From positions 1-26,767 of the forward strand of contig MU617020.1 of assembly GCA_025201705.1 (NCBI GenBank): a stretch of DNA of 26,767 nucleotides. Direction: 5' to 3'. The position numbers and the translations under genes are program-made. The notes beneath the pieces are model-generated. The model was given only the letters and a program-made list of their open reading frames with translations, searched no databases and was not told the origin of the DNA. This stretch comes from Dissophora ornata (taxonomy: Eukaryota > Mortierellomycota > Mortierellomycetes > Mortierellales > Mortierellaceae). The stretch's first letter is position 1, and each line of letters begins with the position of its first letter. Below, in pieces: positions 1 through 9,725 of the stretch.

Positions 1-32
1 TTTTTTGCTTGTGGCATTTCAAAAACTGCCAG

Positions 33-526
33 GTGTCGGGCGAGCTGCTGTTGTTGCCTGCTGCTGGTTACTACGACTTGGGTATTTCAAGGACCATCGT
101 GAGGTCATTGAGTGGGTCAGGGCACAGCGGTCACCCAAGGCGATTGAAACAAAGGAACAAGCCCAGTTTGTTGCAGGATTTCATCTATGGTCACTAGGAG
201 GCGAGAGTCGTACTGCCGGTTTGATGTATGAGAATGAGATCCAGAGGCGGATAGACTGGAGTGAGTCCAATATGGCTCAGGCACGAGAGCAGGCTGCTGC
301 GAGGAACCGTTCTGGTCACCACCACCATCAGGTCCTTCACGCACAACAACAACAACCACAGGCACCTCAACTTGCTAGAGAGCGCTCTCACTCTTCAACA
401 TCCTCTATTCTCTCGACCGCATCGGTTTCGTCGCGTCAGGCAAACCCAGTCTCGCCGTCGTCCTTGTCGGGCGCCAATCTAAAGCCGAGCATGAATGGAT
501 CTACGAGTGATCACTCGTCACGGTGA
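33..526 (+). CDS. Protein tyrosine / dual-specificity phosphatase, 3' part (partial)
   Basis: This is the last exon of a phosphatase whose earlier exons lie outside the window. An acceptor (tgccag) ends at 32, and the first complete codons read V-G-R-A. With the split codon read as Gly they complete the CX5R loop HCxxGVGR of the tyrosine phosphatase superfamily. The catalytic Cys would be in the previous exon. After the loop comes a helix (AAVVACCWLLRLGY) and then a WVRAQRSPKAIET-KEQAQFV segment. That segment resembles the region after the P-loop in CDC14/PTPDC1-type phosphatases, where an R-x-x-R-P-x-x-I-x-T-x-x-Q pattern is common. The last ~90 residues are low complexity (His, Gln, Ser) and probably disordered. 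The stop is TGA at 524-526, with AATAAA 66 nt downstream. Family assignment is good at superfamily level; the subfamily is inference, because most of the catalytic domain is missing. Confidence 0.66.
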
Positions 527-591
527 CCCTGTGTAGGTTCGTCAGTCGAGTCGGCTAGCATGCAGCTCTGACGTGCAACTTTTGAACGAAC

Positions 592-597
592 AATAAA
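592..597 (+). terminator. Polyadenylation signal AATAAA of the phosphatase gene
   Basis: A perfect AATAAA lies 66 nt after the TGA of the phosphatase ORF and before the next gene's leader. The position fits a fungal 3' UTR. Assigned by motif and position only. Confidence 0.5.
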
Positions 598-919
598 GCC
601 AAAAAAAAGGACGCGACCGAATACTCGTTTGAGCACAAGTTGGCGATAGAAGCGTCGATCTACCTTCTGAGACTCCAAAAAAAACACATGCCAAAAACAA
701 ACGTGATTGATTATCAGAGCGTGAAAAAAGCCCGGTCTGTTCTTCTGTCCCTGTCCCTGTCGGGAGCAATTGAAAGCGATAACAATAGAACAAAAAACTA
801 TTTTCCCTTCTTTTTTTTCCTCTCTCACAACTCTCTTTTTTTCCCATTCACAAAACTCTCAATGGATCCCTAAATCGACAACAAACTTCATTACAACAAC
901 CGAATCCTGCAAAAAAAAA

Positions 920-3900
920 ATGGCACTCTCACAAATACTCCCAAAGGACGCACTCGTGCTCTGCACTGTCAGCCTCTTGTTCATCTACTTTGCCGTTATT
1001 CTCTGGACCAACTACTCCATGTAAGCGCTTGACACGCTTTCAAAACAAATAAAAGCGACACGCCCGTGCTTTTGCAACACACACACGCGTTACTCTCTTG
1101 CGCAACTCGGACCCATCCCTTAACTCTTTTCTTTCTCTTTCGCGTTGTTAGCATCCTTCCCTACTGGACACCACTCTTCTGGGCTGCTGCGCTCTCCGTC
1201 CCATTGGCAAGTGTATACATATTGCCAAAAAGTAAAAAACGCTTGGGGGAGTGCTACGCCTCACCCCTCCGCGTAACAGCGCACTCATCCAAAGCACCAC
1301 CTTTTTTCACACTCCCCCCCCCCAATAGCATGCCCTCAAGGCAAGGTTATTGCCTCCCATTCACGAAGCACTCGAGAATGACTTTCTCGACATTGTGGCC
1401 TCGGTTATCGGTTCCATTGTCTACTTTATTCTGCGGGTAAGGGTGTCATATTTATTCTTTTTGTTAATTGTATCCACAGAAACCCCTCACATCTCGGGAT
1501 ATTCTAACCCAAGTTGTGAATAACTTTTTTTGTGTGTGTGACATCCTCCAGTTCTTTCTAGGAAGCTATATCGCCAATCCACTCAAAACTCTCTTTCTGG
1601 GTTACTGTAGTGTGGTCTATGTGATCTCTGCTAGACAGCCAAACACCACAACAAACGGGAAATCCACAAAGGAAAAAGTCTCGGAATACGATTCGGAAGC
1701 AGACACTCATGACAGGAACCAACTGAGTCGGATGAGCAACCACGACGGTGACGAGGAGGAGGGAACGGATGATTATGAACTTCATCCCAACTACCAAGCA
1801 CTTGTCGATAATGAACACGACAAGTACGCCCGTCCTGCCAATTTCCCATCCTACATCAATCTCATGAGGGCAGCGGTCATTTATGTGCTGCTTCAGTTTA
1901 CGACATTGACAGAATTACGCGAGTTTGCGGAGGAGGTGCTGAGCAGGATTCAGATCGGAACTGCCAACCAAATGTTCTATCTCGTCACCGCCATCATTGT
2001 GCATATCACTTATTCGAGCCTGAGGCAGATTGTCTTTGTAGCCGAGCGTTTGTTCTATCCAAAATTGACGCCCAAGGAACAGAAGGAGGTCTCGATCTTC
2101 ACGACTGTACCCCGAAACATCCAAAGACTAGTGCAGGAGAGCCTCAACTCCACATTGGCGACCATTATTGTTCTCACGACGTTGTCGGTTCTTGGACTCT
2201 TGGTCACTATCCTGTCTGTCGGTGTGGTGCACGATGCTCAAGGAATTGTGGCCCAAACACATCAAAGAGTTACGTACCTCAGAGAGGAGCAGTTGCGGCA
2301 GTCGGTTCGAGGTGAGGATAATGCTGCTGAAGGAGGGCACATTGCAGGTGACTCAAAGGACTCGAGGATTCAGCAGGCGGATGGTGCATTGGAGCAGGCA
2401 TATGACGCAGGTGTCAATTGGTTCGATCCAATTCTGAAGGAAGCGTTCCCAGAACTCGCGTGGGGTGCTGTCGACTGGGCATATCATGTGGCGAACGTTG
2501 TGGTGGATCCCAACGATCTGAAGCTAGCTGCTACAACTGAACCTGAAGCTCCAGTTATCCTTGAGCATACTACCGCACCCGAGGAGGTTCCTGCACCTGT
2601 GCATACAGCCGTACCAGAGCCCGAAACTGCTGTTGAAACACCAGCTTGCGAGGAAAAGAGCGACAAAGTTGCTGTGAAAGAATCGGTCGAACTTTCAGTG
2701 CTGTTGGAGAAGGACCTGGATGCCACCAAGCAGTTCCCACTCGTTGATAATTTGAACGCGTCACTCACTTGCCCGCAGCCAACAAAGAGCGGCTCTTCGT
2801 CTTCTTCTCCTTCTCCTTCCTCCACATCATCATGCTCCTCTTCTTCTCCCTCATCAGTACCCTCTTCCACCGCCTCTGCTCTCACTGTCACTCCCTCCAA
2901 CACCACTTCCTCGGCGCCTGTAAACCCACCCGTGGCCAAGACTCCAGAGAAGCCGGAGCTCTGGGTCATCCCAACACTAGAGTCACTCGGATTTTCAGGA
3001 CTCAAGAACAAGAGATCGTATGAATTCCATTCACAACAAGAGCAAAAGCAAATCGCCATCAATCTTTCACAAGGTCGATTCTTGCTCTCAATCCTTTTGG
3101 GTTATCACGGACTCGACACGTCAACGATGCTCTGGGGTTTCAACGCCTTTAACGACCTCCTCTTCCGTTGGATCCTCTTCTTGTTGGCTTTGATCACCTT
3201 CACGGGTCTCAAGGTGTCCCCCTTGCAACGTATTGGTTGGATGATCGACCAGTCACTTGCCTCACCAAACTCTGGTTATTATGGATCGTCTCAGCTTTCG
3301 ACCTCAACCTCACCTGGACGTGTCTTGGCCAAGAATATTGAATTCGCCATCTCGGGAACTTTTATCTCCATGTTCAAGTTATCTATCTACCATACAATCT
3401 TTACACAGGTCTGGACCCGGTTCTTGACCAACAGAGTTCTAGAAGCCATCGCTTTCGGAACCGCATCCTCGCCAGACTTTGTGGTCCCCAAGTACGCATG
3501 GTTCTCATCACTGTTCGGTATTGTTCTTGTTCTCTTCCCCATCGCCCCGAACTGGCTTGTCGCTGTCCCCGGGGCAGTTATCCATTTCTATGTATATGGT
3601 CAACGACCCATGGAGGCCATTGCCTTGGTAGTGGGCCATATCGTCATGTCCGCATTGGTCGACGGACCCGTCTGGGACTCACATGTGGTCAAGAATGCTC
3701 GACCAGGAGTCTCGTCCGCGTTCTGGTTGGGATTGTGGTGCTTTTTGGGAGGGATGAAGTGGGGACCGAAAGGGTTGTTGTTGGGACCAGTGTTCTTTGC
3801 AGCAGTACCGGCGGTTTGGTCGGCGTTGTTAGAGTTACGAGGCTGGCCCTCGACAACTGGTACGGTTCAGACGCGTAGTAGTAGTAGTAGTAACAGCACT

Positions 3901-4017
3901 ACAAAGAGTCAGAATCGTGGAGCGTCAAAGTCTCCATCAAGACTGGGGTCGAGTGGGTATGAAGGACGGGGACGGGTGCGAGGGGCGGGTAGCCTTAACC
4001 ACCGGTCGCGTAGGTAG
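920..4017 (+). CDS. TMEM245-like polytopic membrane protein (AI-2E transporter-like superfamily)
   Basis: Four exons are read as 920-1020, 1152-1206, 1329-1436 and 1480-4017; all junction phases agree and give 933 residues. Intron 2 has a GC donor (gcaagt). The protein is membrane-embedded. Hydrophobic segments occur at about residues 10-28, 36-50, 70-86, 107-132, in exon 4 near nt 2160-2230, and in a dense C-terminal cluster (nt 3160-3840). The C-terminal motif G-G-x-x-x-G-P-x-G-L-L-L-G-P (near nt 3750-3800) is characteristic of the AI-2E transporter / TMEM245 superfamily. Between the two membrane blocks lies a hydrophilic region of ~300 residues with Glu/Pro-rich and Ser-rich runs (nt 2520-2960), and the C-terminus ends in a Ser/Arg-rich tail. 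The ATG at 920 is chosen because it directly precedes the first membrane segment and the downstream exons keep frame. Transport substrate and membrane location are unknown. Neighbours are unrelated genes. Confidence 0.76.
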
Positions 4018-4114
4018 AAGAGAGTGCTGATGCATGCACTATGGATGGCAACGCTCGGGATGTGAGCGACAGCGCAGACGTCGGTTTTTTGCATATTCAT
4101 ATCATATCGCTTGT

Positions 4115-4120
4115 AATAAA
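4115..4120 (+). terminator. Polyadenylation signal AATAAA of the TMEM245-like gene
   Basis: AATAAA lies 98 nt after the TAG of the membrane-protein gene and is followed by a T-rich stretch. Assigned by motif and position. Confidence 0.5.
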
Positions 4121-4371
4121 AGCTTGAACATTTTGTTTTTTTTCAACGGTTTGGTTGGATGACGATCAAGCCGATCGAACTATGACCGCATTTGTTCGTG
4201 TGGACCGCAATGCGTGGGGCGGTTGAAGGCTCTGCGCTGGGCTGTTGTCTGTGCTTGTGGAATAGTTGTTCCTGTCTCATTCTTTCATTCGATTCTTCAT
4301 TCCACGCACTCATCTACATCAAGAGTCCCCTTCCATTCCAATTCAACACTGGTCCACCTTCTCTCCCTCCC

Positions 4372-4387
4372 CTCTCTCTCTCTCTCC
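4372..4387 (+). repeat. (CT)n microsatellite in the palmitoyltransferase leader
   Basis: A run of about seven CT dinucleotides inside a longer pyrimidine-rich stretch (4340-4390), some 65 nt before the ATG of the DHHC gene. CT-rich tracts are common just upstream of fungal transcription starts, so this may be part of the core promoter or 5' UTR. Confidence 0.6.
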
Positions 4388-4451
4388 GCTCTTAATCGTC
4401 TCACTAGGAAGAACTTTGAAAAAACACACATACCTCAGGGACAAAGAGAAC

Positions 4452-6616
4452 ATGCGAGTGGCATACACCCGCACAGGGAAACCTGTCCCCTTTCTCCTTA
4501 CTATCTTCCCCGTCGTCTTTTTCTTTCTCCTCATTGGATTCGGATACTATGCTTTTGTTGTCACGCTCTGCGGTAAAGAACAAGTAGTCCTTAGGAGTTC
4601 TGCGGAAAGCGAGTTGGAAACCAATGCAAAATGCAATGAAGCCTGACCAACGCTTTTTTTTTTTTTTTTTTTTTTTTGCTCATTGCTGTTTTCTTAGTTC
4701 GGTTACTTCGCATTGACAAAGTTGCTCTTGGAGGTACGGAGCCTTTGAAATCAACAGGGGCGCATGATATGGAAGGCAGAGACCAGAGAGTCCAGAGACC
4801 AGAACGATGTTGCTTGCAAATCCAATACCGCTGTAGCTGTCCAGGCCCAATCCCTGCACCCAATTGCCACGGACTAAACAAAAAGCCTGTTCTTTTTCTG
4901 TTCCCGCCCCGCTCGTAGTGGTTTTACTGGTGATCTATCACATCACGTTTGTACTGATGCTCTGGGCTTATGCCATGGTCATTCTTACCGACCCTGGTCG
5001 AGTCACTGCTGAGGTAAAAGGCTATGTTTCTCGCGCCTAAATGATATCATAATCCAACTGCAAATTCCTTTGGACAGTTTGGTTTTTTAATGAACGAAGC
5101 ACGGTCATTCTGTCGACTTTTACAGCATCAACCAGTGCCTCAGCCACGGACACAGGAGCAACAGCAAGTGTTGGACGAATCACTGGTGCCGGGACAAGGA
5201 GTAATGCCAGAGCGCCAGCAGACACACCAATCGCTCGAATACCCAGTGGAACCGCACATCCAACAGGTACAACAGGCTCACATGAAGGGAGGATCAGTCA
5301 CATCGCTGGGGTCAGGAGGCGTGATGATCCCTGGGGCACAAAGCACCAATAGATCAGGATATATTCATATCACCGAGGATCCCACTGCACAGGGCCACCC
5401 TCTTTGGTGCAGCAAGTGCCAGCATGGTGAGTCCTGTTCCGCTGCAACGCAATTTTGTCCCCCCGCTTGTTCGATTGCGATTCAAAAGCTGGCTCTGACA
5501 AAATTATTCATTTTCGATCCGTAAAATCCTCCAGTGAAGCCCGAGAGAGCACATCATTGCCGAGTCTGCAAGCGTTGCGTCTTGAAAATGGATCAGTACG
5601 TAATATCACCTCTTAGGCTTGTTGTCTTTTGATGTGAAGCTTCTTTCAGATGCGTCCCCATGGATCTTTTTTTTTTTTTTTTCTTTTCTTCATTCTGGCC
5701 AATAAGATTGGAACCTGGATGCACTTTAAGCTTTCTGGTGATGACTGGCAGCACCCGAGGGAGCTGGAGAGTCGAGCAGAGGTCTTCTCATTTTTTTTTT
5801 TTTTTTTTTTTACTGAAAGCTTTGCGAATACGTCATGTTAAATCATTCTGCCTGTCAAAAAATAGTCATTGCCCGTGGGTCCTGAACTGCGTTGGTCAAG
5901 ACAACTACAAGTTCTTTGTCTTGTTCGTTTTTTATACCACCATCCACAGTCTCTATATCCTGGCAACGCTGATCCCACTCTACATGAGGTTCCCTGACGA
6001 CGTAAGCAGAATCTTTATTGCAGTTGTTGTTTTTTTTTCTTTTTCTGTGCCCTTCAATAGCGATAATTGCTGACCTCCGTAAACTCTTATATAGACATGG
6101 ACACATCAGTTCCAAGTCGTAGCCATGGTCATTTCTGGAATCTTTGGCTTCACGCTCGTGGCCTTCACGATAACCCATATCCGACTCATCCTATTGAACA
6201 GAACCACCATCGAGGATCATTCCACACCTCTTGAGGAAGGGCCAGTGCCTTGCCTTCGCAAGGGATGGTTCCAAAGTGAAGGAGATAAGAATCAAGGAAA
6301 CGAACGATTGTTTGATCTGGGATTCAAGGAGAATTGGCAGCAGGCGATGGGGAAAGGATGGAAGTGCCTGATCCCGGTGAGGTTCCCCAGGCCTGAAGAA
6401 CCGATTTATAACGAAAAGGTCGTTGCAAGGCAATGGAGGGATTACAATCATCAAGTGGAGATGCAAAGACAACAGTTGCAACAGGGCAGCCAGGGAGAAT
6501 TTGTTCTTGGACAGCCTGGTATGCCGCATGAGGAGAGCACGGCCATTGGCACAGAGAGGTCGAGTTTGCCAGATCATGAAGTGCATCAACAAGCAAATTA
6601 TGGAACCACTTCGTAG
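4452..6616 (+). CDS. DHHC-type protein S-palmitoyltransferase (Pfa3/ZDHHC-like)
   Basis: This enzyme attaches palmitate to cysteines of membrane-associated proteins. Seven exons are read as 4452-4572, 4698-4733, 4919-5013, 5126-5426, 5535-5595, 5866-6001 and 6095-6616, with consistent phases, giving 423 residues. The order of features is classical. Two N-terminal membrane segments are followed by the TDPG motif (exon 3). A disordered Gln-rich loop follows (exon 4). Next is the cysteine-rich domain, with WCSKC, C-x-H-x-K-P-x-R-x-H-H-C-R-x-C and [13 protein letters not shown]. Then come two more membrane segments, a TTIE tetrapeptide at 287-290 (the TTxE motif), and an NxxxLGxxxNW-like PaCCT region (DLGFKENW) in the tail. 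The active-site motif is D204-H205-H206-C207, with His205 split across intron 5. Catalytic residues are intact. The loop before the cysteine-rich domain is longer than usual. Pfa3-like is the best guess among fungal DHHC enzymes. Introns 1 and 5 carry T tracts of 24, 16 and 21 nt. Confidence 0.93.
4654..4677 (+). repeat. T24 homopolymer in intron 1 of the DHHC gene
   Basis: Twenty-four consecutive T residues lie 20 nt upstream of the acceptor (ttcttag, ending 4697). The tract may serve as the polypyrimidine tract; it is prone to length variation and sequencing error. Confidence 0.85.
5667..5811 (+). repeat. Two poly-T tracts in intron 5 of the DHHC gene
   Basis: T16 at 5667-5682 and T21 at 5791-5811 sit in the 270-nt intron that splits the catalytic DHHC motif. 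The second lies about 55 nt before the acceptor at 5865. No gene or other element is visible in the intron. Confidence 0.8.
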
Positions 6617-6732
6617 ACCAGTCATATGGAAACACTTGGAACAAAACACACCACTGGCAGTCGCAACACGGCAGGGGGGAGGAGGTTGCCGTAGTGTACC
6701 ATGTATCATTATTACAGACATTTTTAATCGTA

Positions 6733-6738
6733 ATTAAA
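6733..6738 (+). terminator. Polyadenylation signal ATTAAA of the DHHC gene
   Basis: ATTAAA, the common variant of AATAAA, lies 117 nt after the TAG at 6614-6616. Assigned by motif and position only. Confidence 0.35.
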
Positions 6739-6739
6739 G

Positions 6740-7788
6740 TTGTTCTTTACTGACATATTTGAAAGATTACCTTGAAACGAGGATTGGGGCAAAAGTAGAG
6801 ACGAAGTGTAAAAAAAGGCTCAACTGCCTTAATGTTAAAATAACTACCGAGGTGAAAGAGGCCTAGTAAGGAGCAGGAAAACTAAGATATTTTTTTTGGA
6901 GCATCCTTAAAATGCTTGGGGACGTGCTATGGCCTTGCCTACGATGGATTCTTTTTTTGTTGCCCAGCTCGGTGCATTGGATAGCAGTGATACTTCAAGT
7001 GATCTCCCAAGGAAATAACTAGGGGGGTGCGGGAAACCTCGCTTGATGTTTTTTTTTTTTCATTTTTTTTTTTTTTCATGACGATTGGTTGTATGTTTTA
7101 ATCGCTTTGTTCAAATGGAAGTGGTTCCAACAGTGGGTTTTTGCCAGTTCTTTTGCTTTCCGCTTCCTAGTCAGAGGCTGGTCCTCGCTGATCTGAGAAA
7201 ACATGCCGACATGCTTATTCTATAGGATGGATGATATCACCTTCTGGATTTCTTTTTTGTTGCATCTGGATATCATTGATACCTCGTCCGTGAATAGTCG
7301 GAAATGTGCACCTCGCGCGCTTGTAAACTGAGGAAGTGAAAACTCTTTGGTAAAAATCGATATTTAGGCTAAAGTAGATGAGAAACTTACATGAACGTAC
7401 GACCTTTTCAGAACGCTATATCTCGTTATTGCAAAACACTTTTTTGTCTGACGATTTTGCAGCCGAGAATGTAAATGAACGTTTTTTTTAATCTGCACAG
7501 TGTTGTTGGAAAATGCGTCGCAAGGACGGTGGCATGATGAGTCGCTGTTCACAACAAGGCGGGCGTTGAGCTTGTTAAAATGGACTGCAGAATCCCGTGC
7601 AAGCATGCATGCAAACTGGGCGAAATAAACGGGCACCTTATCAGGACGCGTGACACTGATGACCATTAAAAAAAAAAAAAAAAAAAAAAGACGCATGCTT
7701 TTTTGAAAGAGATTCAACGCGATCACCGAATACTGTACATATTGTAGTGCAAAACGTTGGCTTTATCATACATAATATCTACACAATT
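6740..7788. other. Gene-free stretch between two convergent genes
   Basis: About 1 kb separates the 3' ends of the DHHC gene (+) and the monooxygenase gene (-). The reading frames here are short, cross homopolymers and show no family motif. The stretch holds several T/A tracts, including T11/T14 near 7050-7077 and A22 at 7668-7689. Two faintly similar segments (about 6948-6993 and 7244-7283) share a GGATT-T-run-GTTGC core. I see no RNA gene or transposon. Confidence 0.6.
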
Positions 7789-9725
7789 TTACTGCTCGTG
7801 GACCGAGTAACGTTTAGAGGGCACCTGTGGAAGGACAGGGATGGTGCCTTTGATGGGCACCTCTTTCAAGAAATTCACTTGAGGTCTATAAGCACACGTC
7901 TTGTCCTGACGTTTCTGGTTCAGTGACTTTGGCATGTAACTCAGCACCAATTTACGGATAATAGACTCAGTCCACGTCTAGCAATGAAAACAAAAGAGGT
8001 TGAAATGTCAATAAAAAAAATATAATAAAAAAACAAAATGGGTCCCGGATTCGTTCCCTTTTTGGGGTTTAGAATGTCAGCATCGTGTGCGTATGTGTGT
8101 GTTTCTTCTTCTTCTTGAAGTGTTCCTACCTGTCCACCCATAATGACCGCAAAGCGCTTGCTGGTATCGAACTGAGTCTTGGCGTACTGGTATCGTTGAT
8201 TCTGATAATCCCTGAGAGCTGCAGAGATGTTTGGGACGGTCAAAGATTTGATGTCGTTGATGCAGTTGGCGAGAATGGTGGCGTCCTGCATCGCGTTGAT
8301 TGCGCCTTGACCGGCACTTGGCAACATCTACATGAGAAAATATTATGAGCGTGAAGTTGGAAATGCAGTCAGTAAAAAAAAAAAAAAAACTGCCGGATTG
8401 CAGTTGTCGATCTAATATAGCATAAACACCAGAAACTGGTCTGTACCTTGTGGCAAGCTACGCGAGATTTTCCAAGGAGGAATGGTGGTTATGTAAAGGA
8501 GTGGAAATGGTTAAGACAACGCGAAAATTACATTTATGAGTATAATGAGTATGAGTGCAAACGGGGGGAGCGTAGCTGCTTACCATCGCCAAGAAGGACA
8601 GTGCGTCTATGGTACCAAGTCTCGAAAAACTTTTCCTCCAACATGACCTTGGAGACCGTTTCCATTGGTGTGACATCGATCAGATCCCCCATTGTCAAAC
8701 CAAAAGGTGCCTTGAAGTGGCGCACCTTCTCGCACATTGAAGACGCAGCTTCCGGACCCCACTCAGAGTTTCGGAAGCTCTCATTGGGGCTCGACGCGGC
8801 GAGCTGGACTGTGTACAGCCAGCAGATCTTGTTATCGGGGACCGTGAAGCACGCGACCTTAGATCGGCAGGGGGAAAAAAAACATGCAGGCTGTCAGCAC
8901 AATGGCACTAATAACATAGGCGAAATGCTCATCCACTCTTTGCGCGTGCTGCAACGTACCGACTCTGAAGAGTCCTTGGCAAGAACAATCTCAAAGTGCG
9001 AAAACTCATCCGCCAGGTACGGGTACTTCACAGTGTCTAGGGACTTTGTCGTTCCCACCAAACAGATATAACCCATCTCCAATTCTTCTTCATCGCATTT
9101 GGGTAACAAGTTTTCGCGTGAAAGTTGTCGGTAGAGACTCTGACGGACGCCCGAGTAAGCACCATCAGCACCAACGAGAATGTCACCGACATAGGCCGAG
9201 TTGTCGCTGCAGCGGATCTTGACGCCTTCATCGATCTCTTGCATAGCGAGAACCTTCTTGCTCATGTGGATCTTGTGTGGGGGAATCTGAGAAAGCAAGA
9301 GATGGTGGAGGTCCGTGCGAGCAAAGGCCATGGAGTAATAACCAGCCCTGGAAGGTGGCAAAGGAGTGGTCATGAAGGAGGAATGTTAGTATTGGGTGGG
9401 AGATGTCATTATTACGCCTACTACAGTTGTCTCTCTCTTACCTCTCCTGGGTGTTGGCATCCACGGAGCCAAGTTTCTCCAGGCTCCCGTTATAGATGTT
9501 CAAGCACTTTAATGGCTTTGCGATCTTTTCAACCTGCTCGAGCAAGCCCAGTTGTTCAAAGACAGGCAAGATGTTGGGTCCAGTGACCATGGCAGACCCA
9601 AGGGGTTTGATTTGGGCAGCTCGCTCAAAGATTTCGTAGTCGATCCCAGCACGTTGAAGGAGGATTGCAAGAAAGAGGCCACCGATGCCGGCACCGACAA
9701 TCATGACTTTAGGATTGCATTCCAT
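7789..9725 (-). CDS. FAD-dependent (PHBH-type) monooxygenase
   Basis: Six exons on the minus strand are read as 9725-9442, 9347-8960, 8857-8584, 8457-8447, 8327-8130 and 7977-7789, with all phases consistent and TAA at the end, giving 447 residues. The Rossmann fold is at the N-terminus with V-G-A-G-I-G-G (G11, G13, G15-G16) and the ADP-binding acid E/R pair (FERA). The DG motif is at 154-157 (GADG), and the GD motif (G314-D315) is followed by H318-K-M-L-P-S-A-G-Q-G. Together these place it with group A flavoprotein hydroxylases, which use NAD(P)H and O2 to hydroxylate aromatic or related substrates. The last 63 residues (the RPQVNF and KGTIPVLPQ parts) form a C-terminal tail; I recall similar tails on Mortierella enzymes but cannot search for them. 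There is no signal peptide. The substrate is unknown and no biosynthetic cluster surrounds it. The GD-motif exon is only 11 nt. Confidence 0.93.
8447..8457 (-). other. 11-nt microexon of the FAD monooxygenase
   Basis: The minus strand reads ...gcgtag|CTTGCCACAAG|gtacag, flanked by introns 8458-8583 and 8328-8446. Joining it to exon 3 (ending GAT-G) and exon 5 (starting ATG-TTG-CCA) gives G-D-A-C-H-K-M-L-P, the conserved FAD-contact motif of this family. Skipping it shifts the frame and removes the motif residues, so inclusion is required for an active enzyme. Confidence 0.88.

Noticed and set aside
1504..1552. A further intron at the start of exon 4 of the TMEM245-like gene (gttgtg...ctccag)
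   Set aside because: It would be about 40 nt with a poor donor, and the frame reads through as a plausible membrane segment.
2484..3062. 192-codon minus-strand frame over the TMEM245-like gene
   Set aside because: Shadow of the Ser/Glu/Pro-rich loop of the real plus-strand gene, which has consistent exons and membrane topology.
7364..7726. 120-codon minus-strand frame in the gap before the monooxygenase
   Set aside because: Its start region is a Phe run from the A22 homopolymer and the rest shows no motif or coding bias.
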